A stretch of DNA of 46,172 nt from an uncultured bacterium (GTDB lineage Bacteria; JAAXHH01), in contig CAJXCW010000008.1 in the NCBI GenBank assembly GCA_913051705.1, positions 1-46,172 on the forward strand, read 5' to 3'. The first letter of the stretch is position 1; the number at the start of each line of letters is the position of its first letter. Shown here one piece after another: positions 8,546-17,791 of the stretch. The position numbers were made by a program, and so were the translations under genes. The notes under the pieces are model-generated. The model was not told the DNA's origin. It did no database searches and saw nothing but the letters and a program-made list of their open reading frames with translations.

Positions 8546-9283
8546 ATGGCATTGATTTTAGAGATTGAGCAGCTCACTAAAACTTTCGGAGGCTTAATCG
8601 CACTCGATGAGGTTTCATTTGATATCAAAGCTGGTGAAACGCTTGGCCTCATCGGTCCCAACGGATCGGGGAAATCCACGGTCTTTAATGTGGTCACAGG
8701 GATCTATCCGCCGGATGCCGGAAAGATCCGGTTGTGTGGTGAAGAGATCACCTCGCTTCGTGCGCATGACATCGCCGGCAAAGGCATCGCCCGAACCTTC
8801 CAACTGGTAAAGTCTTTTTTACGTCTCACCGCGTTACAGAATGTTACCGCAGGCCGGGTATACGGGCATGAACCTGCGGCAAGTTATGCGCAGGCAGCAA
8901 CAGAAGCGCAAGAGATTCTCGCTTTTATCGGCTTAGAGGATAAGCAGCATGTTGAAGCCCAGTCCCTGCCTATCATGGAACGTAAACGTTTAGAGTTAGG
9001 ACGCGCCCTGGCAACCCGCCCAAGGTTGTTGCTGCTGGATGAATTCATGGCCGGCTTAACACCGGTTGAAATTCAGGCCACCATATCATTGATTACCGAG
9101 CTCAAAGAGCGCGGCATAACCATCGTAGTGGTCGAACATATCATCAAAGCTGTGATGACGTTATGCAACCGGATCATTGTGTTAAATGCCGGACAAAAAA
9201 TTGCCGAAGGGTCTCCAAAGGAAATTTCCACAGACCCGACTGTCATCACCGCCTACCTGGGAAAATCGTATGTTGGCGATTAA
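8546..9283 (+). CDS. livG: branched-chain amino acid-type ABC transporter ATPase 1
   Basis: The ATP-binding subunit of a LivFGHMJ-type importer, about 245 residues from the chosen start. The Walker A motif is GPNGSGKS and Walker B is LLLLDEF with a following MAGL. The signature motif is degenerate (LPIMERKRLELG), as is normal for LivG, which often lacks a canonical LSGGQ. Longer starts at 8486 and 8525 exist, but the conserved family beginning (ALLEVE-like, here MALILEIEQL) and the TTGGGGA just upstream point to 8546. The next ATPase gene overlaps its end by 14 bases. The clustering with aromatic degradation genes downstream suggests that the cargo may be an aromatic acid, not an amino acid; this is inference. 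Confidence 0.9.
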   Translation: MALILEIEQLTKTFGGLIALDEVSFDIKAGETLGLIGPNGSGKSTVFNVVTGIYPPDAGKIRLCGEEITSLRAHDIAGKGIARTFQLVKSFLRLTALQNVTAGRVYGHEPAASYAQAATEAQEILAFIGLEDKQHVEAQSLPIMERKRLELGRALATRPRLLLLDEFMAGLTPVEIQATISLITELKERGITIVVVEHIIKAVMTLCNRIIVLNAGQKIAEGSPKEISTDPTVITAYLGKSYVGD

Positions 9284-9974
9284 GGATATCGATGTATCCT
9301 ATGGTGATGTATCCGTTTTGCGGAGGGTGTCATTAGAGGTTGGCGAAAAATCGATTGTGGCCCTCGTCGGTCCCAATGGGGCCGGTAAAACAACGACGTT
9401 GAGAACCGTCCTGGGTTTGCTCAAACCGACCAGAGGCGCCATCACATTCCGCGGGCAATCGATCACCGACATGGCCACCCATGACATTGTGAATCTGGGC
9501 TTGTACCTTGTGCCGGAGTGGCATGGCACTTTTTCCAGTTTAACGGTTCTGGAGAATCTGGAATTAGGGGCGTTTCCACACAAAGCGCGTGCTTGCAAAG
9601 ATGAAACAATGAACCAGGTGTATGATCTGTTCCCTCGTCTGGCCGAGCGTCATGCTCAGAAAGCCGGTACCCTCAGCGGCGGCGAACGGCAAATGCTGGC
9701 CATCGGCCGGGCATTGATGTCAAAACCGGAGCTTCTTATCCTCGATGAGCCATCTCTGGGATTAGCGCCCATTATTATTGAACAGATATTTGAAATTATA
9801 CAGAAAATCAGTCATGCCGGCATGTCTATTCTTGTGGTCGAGCAACATATCCATATGGCCCTGGAGATCGCCCAATACGCCTACATTATCGAGAGCGGGC
9901 GCATTGTTCAGCATGACTCGGCTGCGGCTCTACTGGATGATGAGCACGTTAAGGAAGCGTATATGGGAATGTAA
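9270..9974 (+). CDS. livF: branched-chain amino acid-type ABC transporter ATPase 2
   Basis: The second ATPase of the importer, 234 residues from the ATG at 9270, which overlaps the livG stop by 14 bases (translational coupling likely). Walker A is GPNGAGKT, the ABC signature is LSGGERQML, and Walker B is LLILDEPSLGL. The D-loop and H-loop (VVEQHI) are present. An in-frame ATG at 9186 lies inside livG and would add a tail that no LivF has. After its stop comes a short tandem repeat, then the permease gene. Confidence 0.92.
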   Translation: MLAIKDIDVSYGDVSVLRRVSLEVGEKSIVALVGPNGAGKTTTLRTVLGLLKPTRGAITFRGQSITDMATHDIVNLGLYLVPEWHGTFSSLTVLENLELGAFPHKARACKDETMNQVYDLFPRLAERHAQKAGTLSGGERQMLAIGRALMSKPELLILDEPSLGLAPIIIEQIFEIIQKISHAGMSILVVEQHIHMALEIAQYAYIIESGRIVQHDSAAALLDDEHVKEAYMGM

Positions 9975-9980
9975 TATCAC

Positions 9981-10008
9981 ATTATGAATTATGAATTATG
10001 AATTATGA
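9981..10008. repeat. tandem heptamer ATTATGA x4
   Basis: Four exact copies of the 7-base unit ATTATGA follow the livF stop codon by six bases. Reverse-oriented versions of the same type occur at 25721-25751 and 32144-32165, each between genes. The pattern resembles the short tandemly repeated repetitive heptamers known from cyanobacteria. Confidence 0.85.
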
Positions 10009-10087
10009 TTGAATAAGCTATTATTTTCAATTAGTTACATGTGTTTAAACGTGATGTTCCAGATGGCAGAAGGTATAACTACTGACT

Positions 10088-10969
10088 ATGTTTGAAACCG
10101 TAGGACAAAATATCGTATCCGGTGTGCTGGTAGGCGCGTTGTATGGGCTGGCTGCATTGGGATTATCGCTGGTATTCGGCGTACTCAAGGTGCTGAATAT
10201 CGCCCACGGTGAACTGATCATGCTGGGCGGCTATGCGGCTTTTTGGATATTTAATCTTTATGGTATTGATCCCTTTTTCGGGTTGCTGCTTGTCATCCCG
10301 ATGCTCTTTATGGTAGGCTGGGTTTTACACAAAGGGTTATTCTCCGCTGTCGTGAAATTCGACGAAGAAGAACGGATTAAAAACTCGATGCTTATCGGGT
10401 TCGGCCTGACCCTGATTCTGCAGAGTGTGGCCATTCAACTGTGGACCGCTGATGAGCGCAGCATCACGACCGCGTATGCCACCGCCTCTCTGGAGCTCGC
10501 TGGTATTCGTCTGCCTGTGGTGCGTCTGGCCGGTTTGATCATTGCTTTGTTGGCTGTTATCGGCCTGGAACTGTTCATGAACCGGACTTATTGGGGCAAA
10601 GCCATGCGGGCAACGGCAGAAAATTGGGAGACGGCATCCTTAACCGGCATAAACATTCAGAAGATTTACCTGATGACCTTTGCTTTGAGCGCCGCTCTGG
10701 CCGGTGTAGCCGGCACGCTGGTGAGTGTCAGTTTCAGTGTGAATCCGGCTATCGGGTTATCCTGGACATTGAAAGCCCTCATCGTTGTTGTTCTCGCAGG
10801 TTTAGGCAGCATCCCCGGCACGCTCCTGGCCGGTGTGTTACTCGGCGTCGGGGAATCAGCAAGCGCCTATCTGGTTGGTGGCGCTTACCGGGAGCTGGTT
10901 GGTCTTTTCCTCTTCCTCATTATTTTAAGCATCCGACCGCAAGGTTTGTTTGGAGGTGGTCGTGCATAA
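10088..10969 (+). CDS. livH: branched-chain amino acid-type ABC permease, LivH family
   Basis: A 293-residue inner-membrane permease with about eight hydrophobic segments. The N-terminus has the family signature (GALYGLAALGLSLVFGVLKV then NIAHGELIMLGGYAAF). The cytoplasmic loop with TAENWETASLTGIN corresponds to the EAA-like coupling region. It pairs with LivM to form the translocation pore. The gene follows livF by about 113 bases containing the heptamer repeat, and its end overlaps the next gene by 8 bases. Confidence 0.92.
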   Translation: MFETVGQNIVSGVLVGALYGLAALGLSLVFGVLKVLNIAHGELIMLGGYAAFWIFNLYGIDPFFGLLLVIPMLFMVGWVLHKGLFSAVVKFDEEERIKNSMLIGFGLTLILQSVAIQLWTADERSITTAYATASLELAGIRLPVVRLAGLIIALLAVIGLELFMNRTYWGKAMRATAENWETASLTGINIQKIYLMTFALSAALAGVAGTLVSVSFSVNPAIGLSWTLKALIVVVLAGLGSIPGTLLAGVLLGVGESASAYLVGGAYRELVGLFLFLIILSIRPQGLFGGGRA

Positions 10970-11876
10970 ACTAAAATGGGGTTTTGTTGCCATTCTAACC
11001 GCCGTTTTATTGCTATTGCCTTTGCTTCCCTTCAGCTCCAACAAAATACTCACCCTGATGATTCAGATGTTTTTGGTGGCCTCCCTGGCCGCCAGTTGGA
11101 ACATTCTGGCCGGGTATGCGGGACAGATTAACCTGGGTCATGCCGCTTTTTTCGGATTGGGGGCGTTAACGACCCGCCTGCTTTGGCTCAATGCGTATCC
11201 GTTTATCCTGAGCTTCCTCGCGGGGGGTGTTGTGGCGACTCTTTTCGCGCTCATCATCGGTGTGCCTGCCCTGCGCCTCAAGGGGATCTACTTTTCCATC
11301 GGTACCCTGGCGCTGGCGGAAATGCTTCGGGTCACGGTCGGCAACGTCCTGCCCGGTATTTCAGCCTTGCCTGCGCCGGATCTCATCAATTATGATCTGG
11401 CGCCGCGATACTATCTGATATCAGGGCTCTGGGTGATCATCGTCGGCGCCTCCTTTTTAATCAGCCGATCCAGAATCGGCCTGGGGATCATGACGGTACG
11501 AGAAGATGAAGACGCCGCCCGCGCCATCGGCGTTAATGTATTCCGGCACAAATTATCGGCTTTTGTCATCAGCGCCTTTTTTACCGGATTGACGGGCAGC
11601 GCCTTTGCTTACTATCACGTGAGCTACTACCCTCAATTCACGTTCAACCCGGTATGGACCTTTGACGCGTTGATCGTGACCTTCATCGGTGGCATCGGCA
11701 CCATCATCGGGCCCATCATCGGCGCCGTGTTTTTTGTCCTGGTCCGAGATGTCTTGACAACCAGCCTGACGGACTTTCATCTTATTATCTTCGGTATTCT
11801 TATAATTGCTGTCGTTCTGCTTTTGCCGGGGGGGTTGGTGGGGTTGTGGCATAGAGCGGTGAGAAGGAAATGGTGA
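10962..11876 (+). CDS. livM: branched-chain amino acid-type ABC permease, LivM family
   Basis: The second permease subunit, about 304 residues. The family pattern SWNILAGYAGQINLGHAAFFG is visible near residue 45, and the coupling loop (VREDEDAARAIGVN) near residue 190. The GTG at 10962 is preferred over a TTG at 10950 because GGAGGT lies at 10952-10957. It overlaps the livH stop by 8 bases. The stop codon lies inside a GTGATTG-type tandem repeat, so the extreme C-terminus may have been shaped by repeat insertion. Confidence 0.92.
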   Translation: MHKLKWGFVAILTAVLLLLPLLPFSSNKILTLMIQMFLVASLAASWNILAGYAGQINLGHAAFFGLGALTTRLLWLNAYPFILSFLAGGVVATLFALIIGVPALRLKGIYFSIGTLALAEMLRVTVGNVLPGISALPAPDLINYDLAPRYYLISGLWVIIVGASFLISRSRIGLGIMTVREDEDAARAIGVNVFRHKLSAFVISAFFTGLTGSAFAYYHVSYYPQFTFNPVWTFDALIVTFIGGIGTIIGPIIGAVFFVLVRDVLTTSLTDFHLIIFGILIIAVVLLLPGGLVGLWHRAVRRKW

Positions 11877-11894
11877 TTTGGTGATTGGTGATTG
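11873..11894. repeat. tandem GTGATTG heptamer repeat
   Basis: One 8-base variant and two exact 7-base copies (GTGATTTG, GTGATTG, GTGATTG) overlap the livM stop codon and run to the edge of the HepT remnant. It belongs to the same class of short tandem repeat as the ATTATGA array, but with a different unit. Confidence 0.8.
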
Positions 11895-12137
11895 AAAAAA
11901 CAGATTAAAATAAATTTGCAGACGTTATCCGAAGCAACTCAGCGGTTATCCGACTCCACAGAGGCCTCCCGGCCATCGGTAGAGTGGCGCAAGATTGCAG
12001 CATTTAAAATTGTCATCGTGCACAATTATCTGGGTATTGATTTAAATATGGTTTGGAACATTCTACAACGAGATATTCCTCCATTGAAGCAGATCATATC
12101 AGACCTGTTTCGCGCGGATCAAGAATCATCTGATTAA
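11892..12137 (+). pseudogene. HepT-like (DUF86) toxin remnant, N-terminally truncated
   Basis: An 81-codon open frame whose first possible start is TTG. From about residue 8 it matches the second half of HepT/DUF86 proteins: NLQTLSEATQRLSD, VEWRKIAAFKIVIVHNY, then LGIDLNMVWNILQRDIPPLK. The RNase-like motif R-x4-H-x-Y is changed to K-x4-H-x-Y, and the N-terminal helices of the usual 110-140 residue protein are missing. No MntA-like nucleotidyltransferase partner lies nearby. It separates livM from the binding-protein gene. I read it as a leftover of a toxin-antitoxin insertion; a functional short protein cannot be excluded. Confidence 0.7.
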
Positions 12138-12147
12138 AGGACCCTGC

Positions 12148-13356
12148 ATGAGACACACTTTAATAGCAGCATTAATCATAGCATTATCTATAACTGGCTG
12201 CGGTGGATCATCTTCTGAAGTACCTGTAGTCATCGAGATAGGGGCTGCGATGCCGTTGACGGGAAAGTATGCGGCGGGTGGGGCAGAGATCCAACGCGGA
12301 TATACCCTGGCGGTGGAGAAGATCAATGCCGACGGGGGCGTCTTTGTCAAAGCATATAACAGAAAACTTCCTCTAAATTTAAATATCCTCGATGATAGCT
12401 CTGACCCAGGTAAGACCGTCAGCCACTTGGAAACGCATTTTTCCGATACTGAGGTCGTCGCCTATCTGGGCGGGTTCGGCAGTGATCTGCACGCGGCAGC
12501 GGCGGCGATTGCCGAAAAAAACCAGGTGCCATATATCGGAGTGGCCTTTGCCCTATGGGGCATCCACCAGCAGGGTTATAAATATCTTTTCTCCCCCTTC
12601 TTTAAATCGCCGGACCTCGGTAAACATGTTTATGAGTTTCTCAATGAAGTTCTGCCTGAGGACCGACGGCCTACCAGAGTTGGTATTTTTCAGGAACAGA
12701 CGGATTGGGGCATCGAGATGGGGGAACTCTGGCGGGACAATGCCCCTGAATATGGATACGAAGTGGTTCAATACGAGGTGTATACGCCGTTTACGAAGGA
12801 CTTCACCGATCTCATTCTCAAAGCACAAGAAGCCGACGTCGAAATACTGCTGGCCTTGCCCACCCCTCCCGATGGGATAACCATTTTCAAGCAGCTGGGC
12901 GAACTCGGTTTTTCGCCCAAATTTTCTCTCTTCGTCCGTGCCCCAGATGTGCCTACGTGGATAGAGTCCCTCGGAAGCATCGGGGATTTCGTCACCTCCG
13001 CTCCCGGCTGGCACCACACACTGGCCTTTCCCGGCGTTGATGAACTGAATGCCGCCCACCAGACCTTAAAGGGGCGGCCGGCCGATCCGTTGGTCGGGCC
13101 CGCCTACGCCGCCGTCCAGATCCTCGCTCAAGCGATTGAAAAAGCCGGATCGCTGGATCGGTCCGCTATCAGGGACGCGATCGCCGCCACCGACCTGGAT
13201 ACTGTCATCGGGCCTGTCACATTCCGCCAGGACGGGACCGGCATTGTAAATAGTCCCATCCTTCAGTATCAGGACGGCCAGGTTGAATTGGTCTGGCCGG
13301 TTGAATATGCTACGGCTGATCTGGTCTATCCTGCCCCGCCATTCGATGCGCGGTAG
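12148..13356 (+). CDS. ABC transporter substrate-binding lipoprotein, LivJ/LivK-like
   Basis: A 402-residue periplasmic solute binder. The signal peptide ends in a lipobox (LSITGC), so the mature protein is a lipoprotein. The start of the type I periplasmic fold is typical: IEIGAAMPLTGKYAAGGAEIQRGYTLA, then a conserved serine region near DDSSDPGKTV. It completes the livGFHM importer. The HepT remnant lies between it and livM. The ligand is unknown. Family members near aromatic catabolism genes often bind aromatic acids, which would suit the downstream pobA-lig operon. Confidence 0.9.
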   Translation: MRHTLIAALIIALSITGCGGSSSEVPVVIEIGAAMPLTGKYAAGGAEIQRGYTLAVEKINADGGVFVKAYNRKLPLNLNILDDSSDPGKTVSHLETHFSDTEVVAYLGGFGSDLHAAAAAIAEKNQVPYIGVAFALWGIHQQGYKYLFSPFFKSPDLGKHVYEFLNEVLPEDRRPTRVGIFQEQTDWGIEMGELWRDNAPEYGYEVVQYEVYTPFTKDFTDLILKAQEADVEILLALPTPPDGITIFKQLGELGFSPKFSLFVRAPDVPTWIESLGSIGDFVTSAPGWHHTLAFPGVDELNAAHQTLKGRPADPLVGPAYAAVQILAQAIEKAGSLDRSAIRDAIAATDLDTVIGPVTFRQDGTGIVNSPILQYQDGQVELVWPVEYATADLVYPAPPFDAR

Positions 13357-13592
13357 AGGGACCGCTGCTGAAGAATCTGAGATTGGAATTGTAAATAATA
13401 GTAACGGGCAGCATTTCGTTCAGGTGGTACTATATCTATATAAGTGAATGATGTTACGCAGCAACTTTTTATATCGCTCGCAGTATATGTTTAGCGTGAT
13501 TCCGGTTTGTCAACCTGGCGCAGGCCGGGAACCAGCGTGGATCAACGAAATTACGTCAATAAAAATACATACAATAGAGGAGTTTTACGACG

Positions 13593-16025
13593 ATGGGGAT
13601 GGTTCTATTTCGAATGGTTTATTGCTTGTTGTTCGGTCTGCTGTTACTTGGTTTAACGAGGAACAGCCTAGCCCAAATAGGGCCTATTAATGCGGCTGAT
13701 TTTAATGTGGATGTTGTTAAGGTGGATACGCCACCCCGACTGGACGGAATTCTGGACGACCCTGTATGGAAGCAAGCGCAGATGGTGACCAACCTTTTGC
13801 AGCATGAGCCGGCGGAAGGGGAACCAGCGACCCTGAAGACCGAAATCCGGGTGCTTTATGACGAGGATAAGATTTACTTCGGATTCATGTGTTATGATCC
13901 TGAGCCGGATAAAATCAATGCCCGCGAGCTGAAACGAGATGGCCAATTATGGCAACGTAATGATATGGTCTCGGTGGCCGTCGCTACGTTTGAAGATATG
14001 CGGGATGCCTATTATTTTCAGACCAACCCGCAGGGTGCGCGGCGTGATATGCTGGTCGGCCAGGAGGGTGCCAATCTTAACGGCGATTGGAACGCCATCT
14101 GGGAGGCGAAAGGCAGTATTCATGATCTGGGCTGGTCGGTCGAAATCGCCATTCCATTCAAATCATTTCGTTTTCCGAGCAAGGAAGAGCAGGTCTGGGG
14201 AGTTAATTTTTCACGCCATATACTGAGGGCAAGGGAAGATGCATACTGGGTGCCGATCAGCCGTAAGGATGGTTTTCAAGGGATGTTTAAATTCGGCAAA
14301 GGCGGTCGATTGCGTGGTTTGCGCAACATCAAACCCGGTAGATCAGTGGAAGTGCTTCCCTATACGGTCTTGGGCTCACTCGGTGAAAGGCAGACGATAA
14401 GCACGACGCCTGTGGCCACCGACCTTGATTTCGACATCCTGCGCGACCTGGGAGGCGATGTGAAATGGGGGATCACTTCCAATCTGACCGGCGATTTCAC
14501 CATCAACCCGGATTTTGCGCAGATAGAAGCGGATGATCAGATTATCAACCTGACCCGGTTTGAATTTCAGTTTAATGAAAAAAGGCCCTTTTTTCTGGAG
14601 GGCAGTGATATTTTTAACTTGGGACGCAGCTCCAGCCAGTTCGGTGATGGCGGTGGTGGTGGAGGAAGACGACCGCCAGGCGGCAATATGCCGCAGCTTT
14701 TTTTCAGTCGTCGTATCGGCCGGCAACTCGCTGACGGTACGCGGGTTCCGGTTGATTTAGGCACAAAAATCACCGGTAAGGTGGGAGGGACCAACCTCGG
14801 GTACCTGAACATGCAGACCCGGGAAACCGCCTTTATCGATGATGGCCTCCTCGAGATTGAACCCGAAACCAACTGGCATGCGTTGCGGCTGCGTCACGGG
14901 ATCCTTAACCGGTCCAGCATAGGGGTGATAGGCACCTTCAAAGAACCTGAATCCACGCCTGACGGTGACGTCTCCATACCCTTGCCCCGATTTTCAAAAA
15001 ACGGGTATAATCGAGTTGTCGGGGTCGATGGATCGTTTGCGTTTGTTAATACGCGCCACGAATTTCAGTTTGCGGGCGCCCAGAGCTGGACCGACGGTAA
15101 ATCGGGTGGGATAGGCAAGGAGAGCCTCTGGTATCTCAATCAGAGCTGGCGCAATCAAAATTTCAACTACCAGCTAAGCTATACCGATATCGGAAAAAAC
15201 TTCGAAGGGAGCAAGATGGGATTCATCCTGCGTAAGGACATCCGTTCTCCCAGGGCGGCGGTTGGTTTTACGCCCCTGATTCGCAAGTATGGTATCAGGA
15301 GTATTTCCCTCGGAACCAACTATGAATATTACGCCAACCATCAGACCGGCTTCTCCAATCCGGAAAGCTGGCGATATCAGAATTTCGGGACCATCACCCT
15401 TGAAGAAGGCACCACCTTCTTTCTCAGCCAATTGATAAATTTTGATACATTGGATAAAACAACGAAGATAACCGGTGTGCATTTTCCGCAAGGCGAATAT
15501 CGATTTAACAATTTGATGACCGGTTTTTTTACTAATGCCGGCAAGCGTCTTTCGGCCACTTTATTTGCCAGCCAGGGTTCGCAATACGGGGCTGATTTAA
15601 AAAGCATCAACTTGACTACGGTGCTAAAACCCACCGACCGGTTGTCGACAGAATGGAACATTAACTGGAACCGTGTAGAACGAGCCGACCGCATCGGCTT
15701 GGCAGCAACCGAATTTGATTTCAACGAAACCATGATCAACCGGTTAAGAGTGAACTATTCTTTTACCACTGAGCTGTTCCTCACCACGCTGGTACAGGTC
15801 AATTCAGATAAGCGGGCTAAAAACAAGGGCTATCACCTGAATACAATCATCGCCAACGTCTTACTGGCCTATCGTATGGATAGCGGCCACACCTTTTTCC
15901 TGGCATTTAACCAGTTCAGTGATGACAACCCGGATGACCCAGGATATGATCCTTTCAATCCCTTCTCCCTCACTTCGGCCAGCCAGACTGTGGTAGCCAA
16001 ATTCAGTTATCTCCTGAACCTGTGA
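13593..16025 (+). CDS. DUF5916-type outer-membrane protein with CBM9-like domain
   Basis: An 810-residue protein with a signal peptide ending near LAQ (about residue 28). Residues about 40-240 form a CBM9-like domain, with the family signature PPRLDGILDDPVWKQA and later YYFQTNPQGARRD. The remaining two thirds read as an outer-membrane beta-barrel with alternating aromatic strands, ending in FSYLLNL, a plausible barrel-assembly C-terminus. A Gly-rich loop (GDGGGGGG) interrupts the sequence near residue 350. A GAGGAG site lies 10 bases upstream of the ATG. Function in this family is not established; binding of a glycan or aromatic polymer, or transport, are both possible. Confidence 0.85.
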   Translation: MGMVLFRMVYCLLFGLLLLGLTRNSLAQIGPINAADFNVDVVKVDTPPRLDGILDDPVWKQAQMVTNLLQHEPAEGEPATLKTEIRVLYDEDKIYFGFMCYDPEPDKINARELKRDGQLWQRNDMVSVAVATFEDMRDAYYFQTNPQGARRDMLVGQEGANLNGDWNAIWEAKGSIHDLGWSVEIAIPFKSFRFPSKEEQVWGVNFSRHILRAREDAYWVPISRKDGFQGMFKFGKGGRLRGLRNIKPGRSVEVLPYTVLGSLGERQTISTTPVATDLDFDILRDLGGDVKWGITSNLTGDFTINPDFAQIEADDQIINLTRFEFQFNEKRPFFLEGSDIFNLGRSSSQFGDGGGGGGRRPPGGNMPQLFFSRRIGRQLADGTRVPVDLGTKITGKVGGTNLGYLNMQTRETAFIDDGLLEIEPETNWHALRLRHGILNRSSIGVIGTFKEPESTPDGDVSIPLPRFSKNGYNRVVGVDGSFAFVNTRHEFQFAGAQSWTDGKSGGIGKESLWYLNQSWRNQNFNYQLSYTDIGKNFEGSKMGFILRKDIRSPRAAVGFTPLIRKYGIRSISLGTNYEYYANHQTGFSNPESWRYQNFGTITLEEGTTFFLSQLINFDTLDKTTKITGVHFPQGEYRFNNLMTGFFTNAGKRLSATLFASQGSQYGADLKSINLTTVLKPTDRLSTEWNINWNRVERADRIGLAATEFDFNETMINRLRVNYSFTTELFLTTLVQVNSDKRAKNKGYHLNTIIANVLLAYRMDSGHTFFLAFNQFSDDNPDDPGYDPFNPFSLTSASQTVVAKFSYLLNL

Positions 16026-16170
16026 TAAGGGTTGTCCAGGTTGCCCCTGCTTTGACAGTCGCTTTGAATTTATACAACACCAGAATTACCTTGTTTTGAT
16101 CGCGGATTTTCATATTTTAGTTACCTACTTAAATTGGTCTTGATTAATTGAATATCATGAGGCAGTATCT

Positions 16171-17343
16171 ATGCGTACGCAAGTCGGTATTATCGGCGGC
16201 GGGCCTGCCGGCCTTTTACTGTCACAACTCCTCCACCTGAAAGGCATTGAGAGCGTTATTCTGGAACGCAGAACCCGGGCATATGTGATGGGTCGAATAC
16301 GCGCGGGGGTTCTCGAATGGGGCACTGTTGAAGTGCTTCGAGATGCGGGGGTGGGCGAACGGATGGACCGGGAAGGTCAGGCGCATGACGGCACAGGCAT
16401 TGTATGGGCGGGCAAAAACCGGCTCTTTATAGACACGTACAAATATGCCGGTAAGCGGCTGATGGCGTATGGTCAGACACAGATCACGGAAGATCTCTAT
16501 GCGGCACGGGATGCCATGGGGGGTGTCATCATTGACGAGGCCGCCAAGGTAACCCCCCACGATATCACGAGCGATACGCCTTACATCACCTATCAAACAC
16601 AAGGGGAAACCCATCGGCTCGATTGTGACTACATTGCCGGTTGTGATGGGTATCACGGCGTCAGCCGCCCATCGATCCCGGCATCGTCACTGCGGACCTT
16701 CGAAAAAGTATATCCCTTCGGATGGCTCGGCATTCTGTCGGAAACGCCCCCGTTGCCCGAAATCGTATACGCCAACCATGAACGGGGCTTTGCGCTGGCG
16801 TCCATGCGCAGTCCGATGCTCAGCCGGTACTATATTCAATGCCCACTCGACACCAATCTTGATGATTGGCCGGATGAGCGTTTCTGGGAAGAGCTCAAAG
16901 CACGTTTCCCGGTAGATCTCGCAGACCAGATTGTCACAGGTCCCTCTATCGAGAAATCTATTGCCCCTCTCCGGAGTTTCGTTGCCGAGCCGATGCGCTA
17001 CGGACGGTTGTTCCTGGCCGGCGACGCGGCGCATATCGTCCCACCGACCGGAGCTAAAGGCCTGAACCTGGCTGTCTCCGACGTCTATTACTTATCAAGA
17101 GCATTCATTGATTTCTATGTGAACAAATCCACCCGCTATCTGGATAGTTATTCCGCAATGGCATTGAGACGGGTATGGGGAGCAGCCCGGTTTTCATGGT
17201 GGTTATCCATGCTGTTGCACCGTTTTCCCGATCAGACGGAATTCGATCGGCGTACACAGGAAGCAGATTTGGACTACCTTGCGTCTTCCGAGGCTGCCCA
17301 ACGGTCTGTGTGCGAGCAATACGCAGGTTTGCCTTTCGAATAA
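16171..17343 (+). CDS. pobA: 4-hydroxybenzoate 3-monooxygenase
   Basis: A flavoprotein hydroxylase that converts 4-hydroxybenzoate to protocatechuate with FAD, O2 and NADPH. At 390 residues it matches the family length (about 394). The FAD motif GGGPAG is at the N-terminus and GDAAHIVPPTGAKG at about 284-297. Substrate and catalytic residues of the Pseudomonas enzyme are conserved with a one-residue offset: Y200, S211, R213, P292 and Y384. The NADPH-side residues R33, Y38, R42 and R44 are also kept. It is the first gene of the protocatechuate operon, with GAGG upstream of the ATG. A TTGACA-like box at about 16053 may belong to its promoter, but the -10 spacing is poor. Confidence 0.97.
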   Translation: MRTQVGIIGGGPAGLLLSQLLHLKGIESVILERRTRAYVMGRIRAGVLEWGTVEVLRDAGVGERMDREGQAHDGTGIVWAGKNRLFIDTYKYAGKRLMAYGQTQITEDLYAARDAMGGVIIDEAAKVTPHDITSDTPYITYQTQGETHRLDCDYIAGCDGYHGVSRPSIPASSLRTFEKVYPFGWLGILSETPPLPEIVYANHERGFALASMRSPMLSRYYIQCPLDTNLDDWPDERFWEELKARFPVDLADQIVTGPSIEKSIAPLRSFVAEPMRYGRLFLAGDAAHIVPPTGAKGLNLAVSDVYYLSRAFIDFYVNKSTRYLDSYSAMALRRVWGAARFSWWLSMLLHRFPDQTEFDRRTQEADLDYLASSEAAQRSVCEQYAGLPFE

Positions 17344-17389
17344 GGCATCCGCTTCTATAACATGAAGAAACCAGGGGAGGTAGTAAACC

Positions 17390-17791
17390 ATGAGCGAATC
17401 CCGCGATTACAATGACATTCCTGGCACCTATGTCATGGACGGGAAGCATTCCCGCAAGGGGTACCATTTGAATATGTTCTGCATGTCCTTGAACAAAGCT
17501 GAGAACCGTGAAGCGTTTCGTGCTGATGAGGAAGCCTATCTGAATACATTTCCGATGACACCTGAACAACGCCAGGCCGTCCTGGACAGGAGCTGGTTGG
17601 AATTATTGAGGCTCGGCGGGAATATTTATTTCACCTTTAAAATCGCCGCCTTTGACCGGCTCAACATGCAGCACCTCGGCGCTGCCATGTCGGATACGCC
17701 CATGACCGAAGAGGAGTTCGCACAAATGATGATCGATGGTGGTCGTTCCATAGAAGGCAACAGAAGCAAAACGGAGGCAAAAAATGGCTAA
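17390..17791 (+). CDS. ligA: protocatechuate 4,5-dioxygenase alpha subunit
   Basis: The small subunit of the extradiol ring-cleaving dioxygenase LigAB, 133 residues, all-helical. Family patterns include IPGTYVMDG near the start and LELLRLGGNIYF in the second half. LigA closes the active site of LigB and does not carry the iron. A GGGAGG site precedes the ATG, and the gene overlaps ligB by 8 bases, as expected for subunits made in equal amounts. Confidence 0.96.
   Translation: MSESRDYNDIPGTYVMDGKHSRKGYHLNMFCMSLNKAENREAFRADEEAYLNTFPMTPEQRQAVLDRSWLELLRLGGNIYFTFKIAAFDRLNMQHLGAAMSDTPMTEEEFAQMMIDGGRSIEGNRSKTEAKNG

Noticed and set aside
9981-10008. CRISPR-like array
   Set aside because: The unit is only 7 bases with no spacers; it is a simple tandem repeat.
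12553-13059. 168-codon minus-strand frame opposite the binding-protein gene
   Set aside because: It is a shadow of the solute-binding lipoprotein gene, with no own ribosome binding site or motif.
16053-16080. Sigma70 promoter before pobA
   Set aside because: A TTGACA box is present, but the nearest TATA-like hexamers lie at 13 or 15 bases, outside the usual 16-18 spacing.
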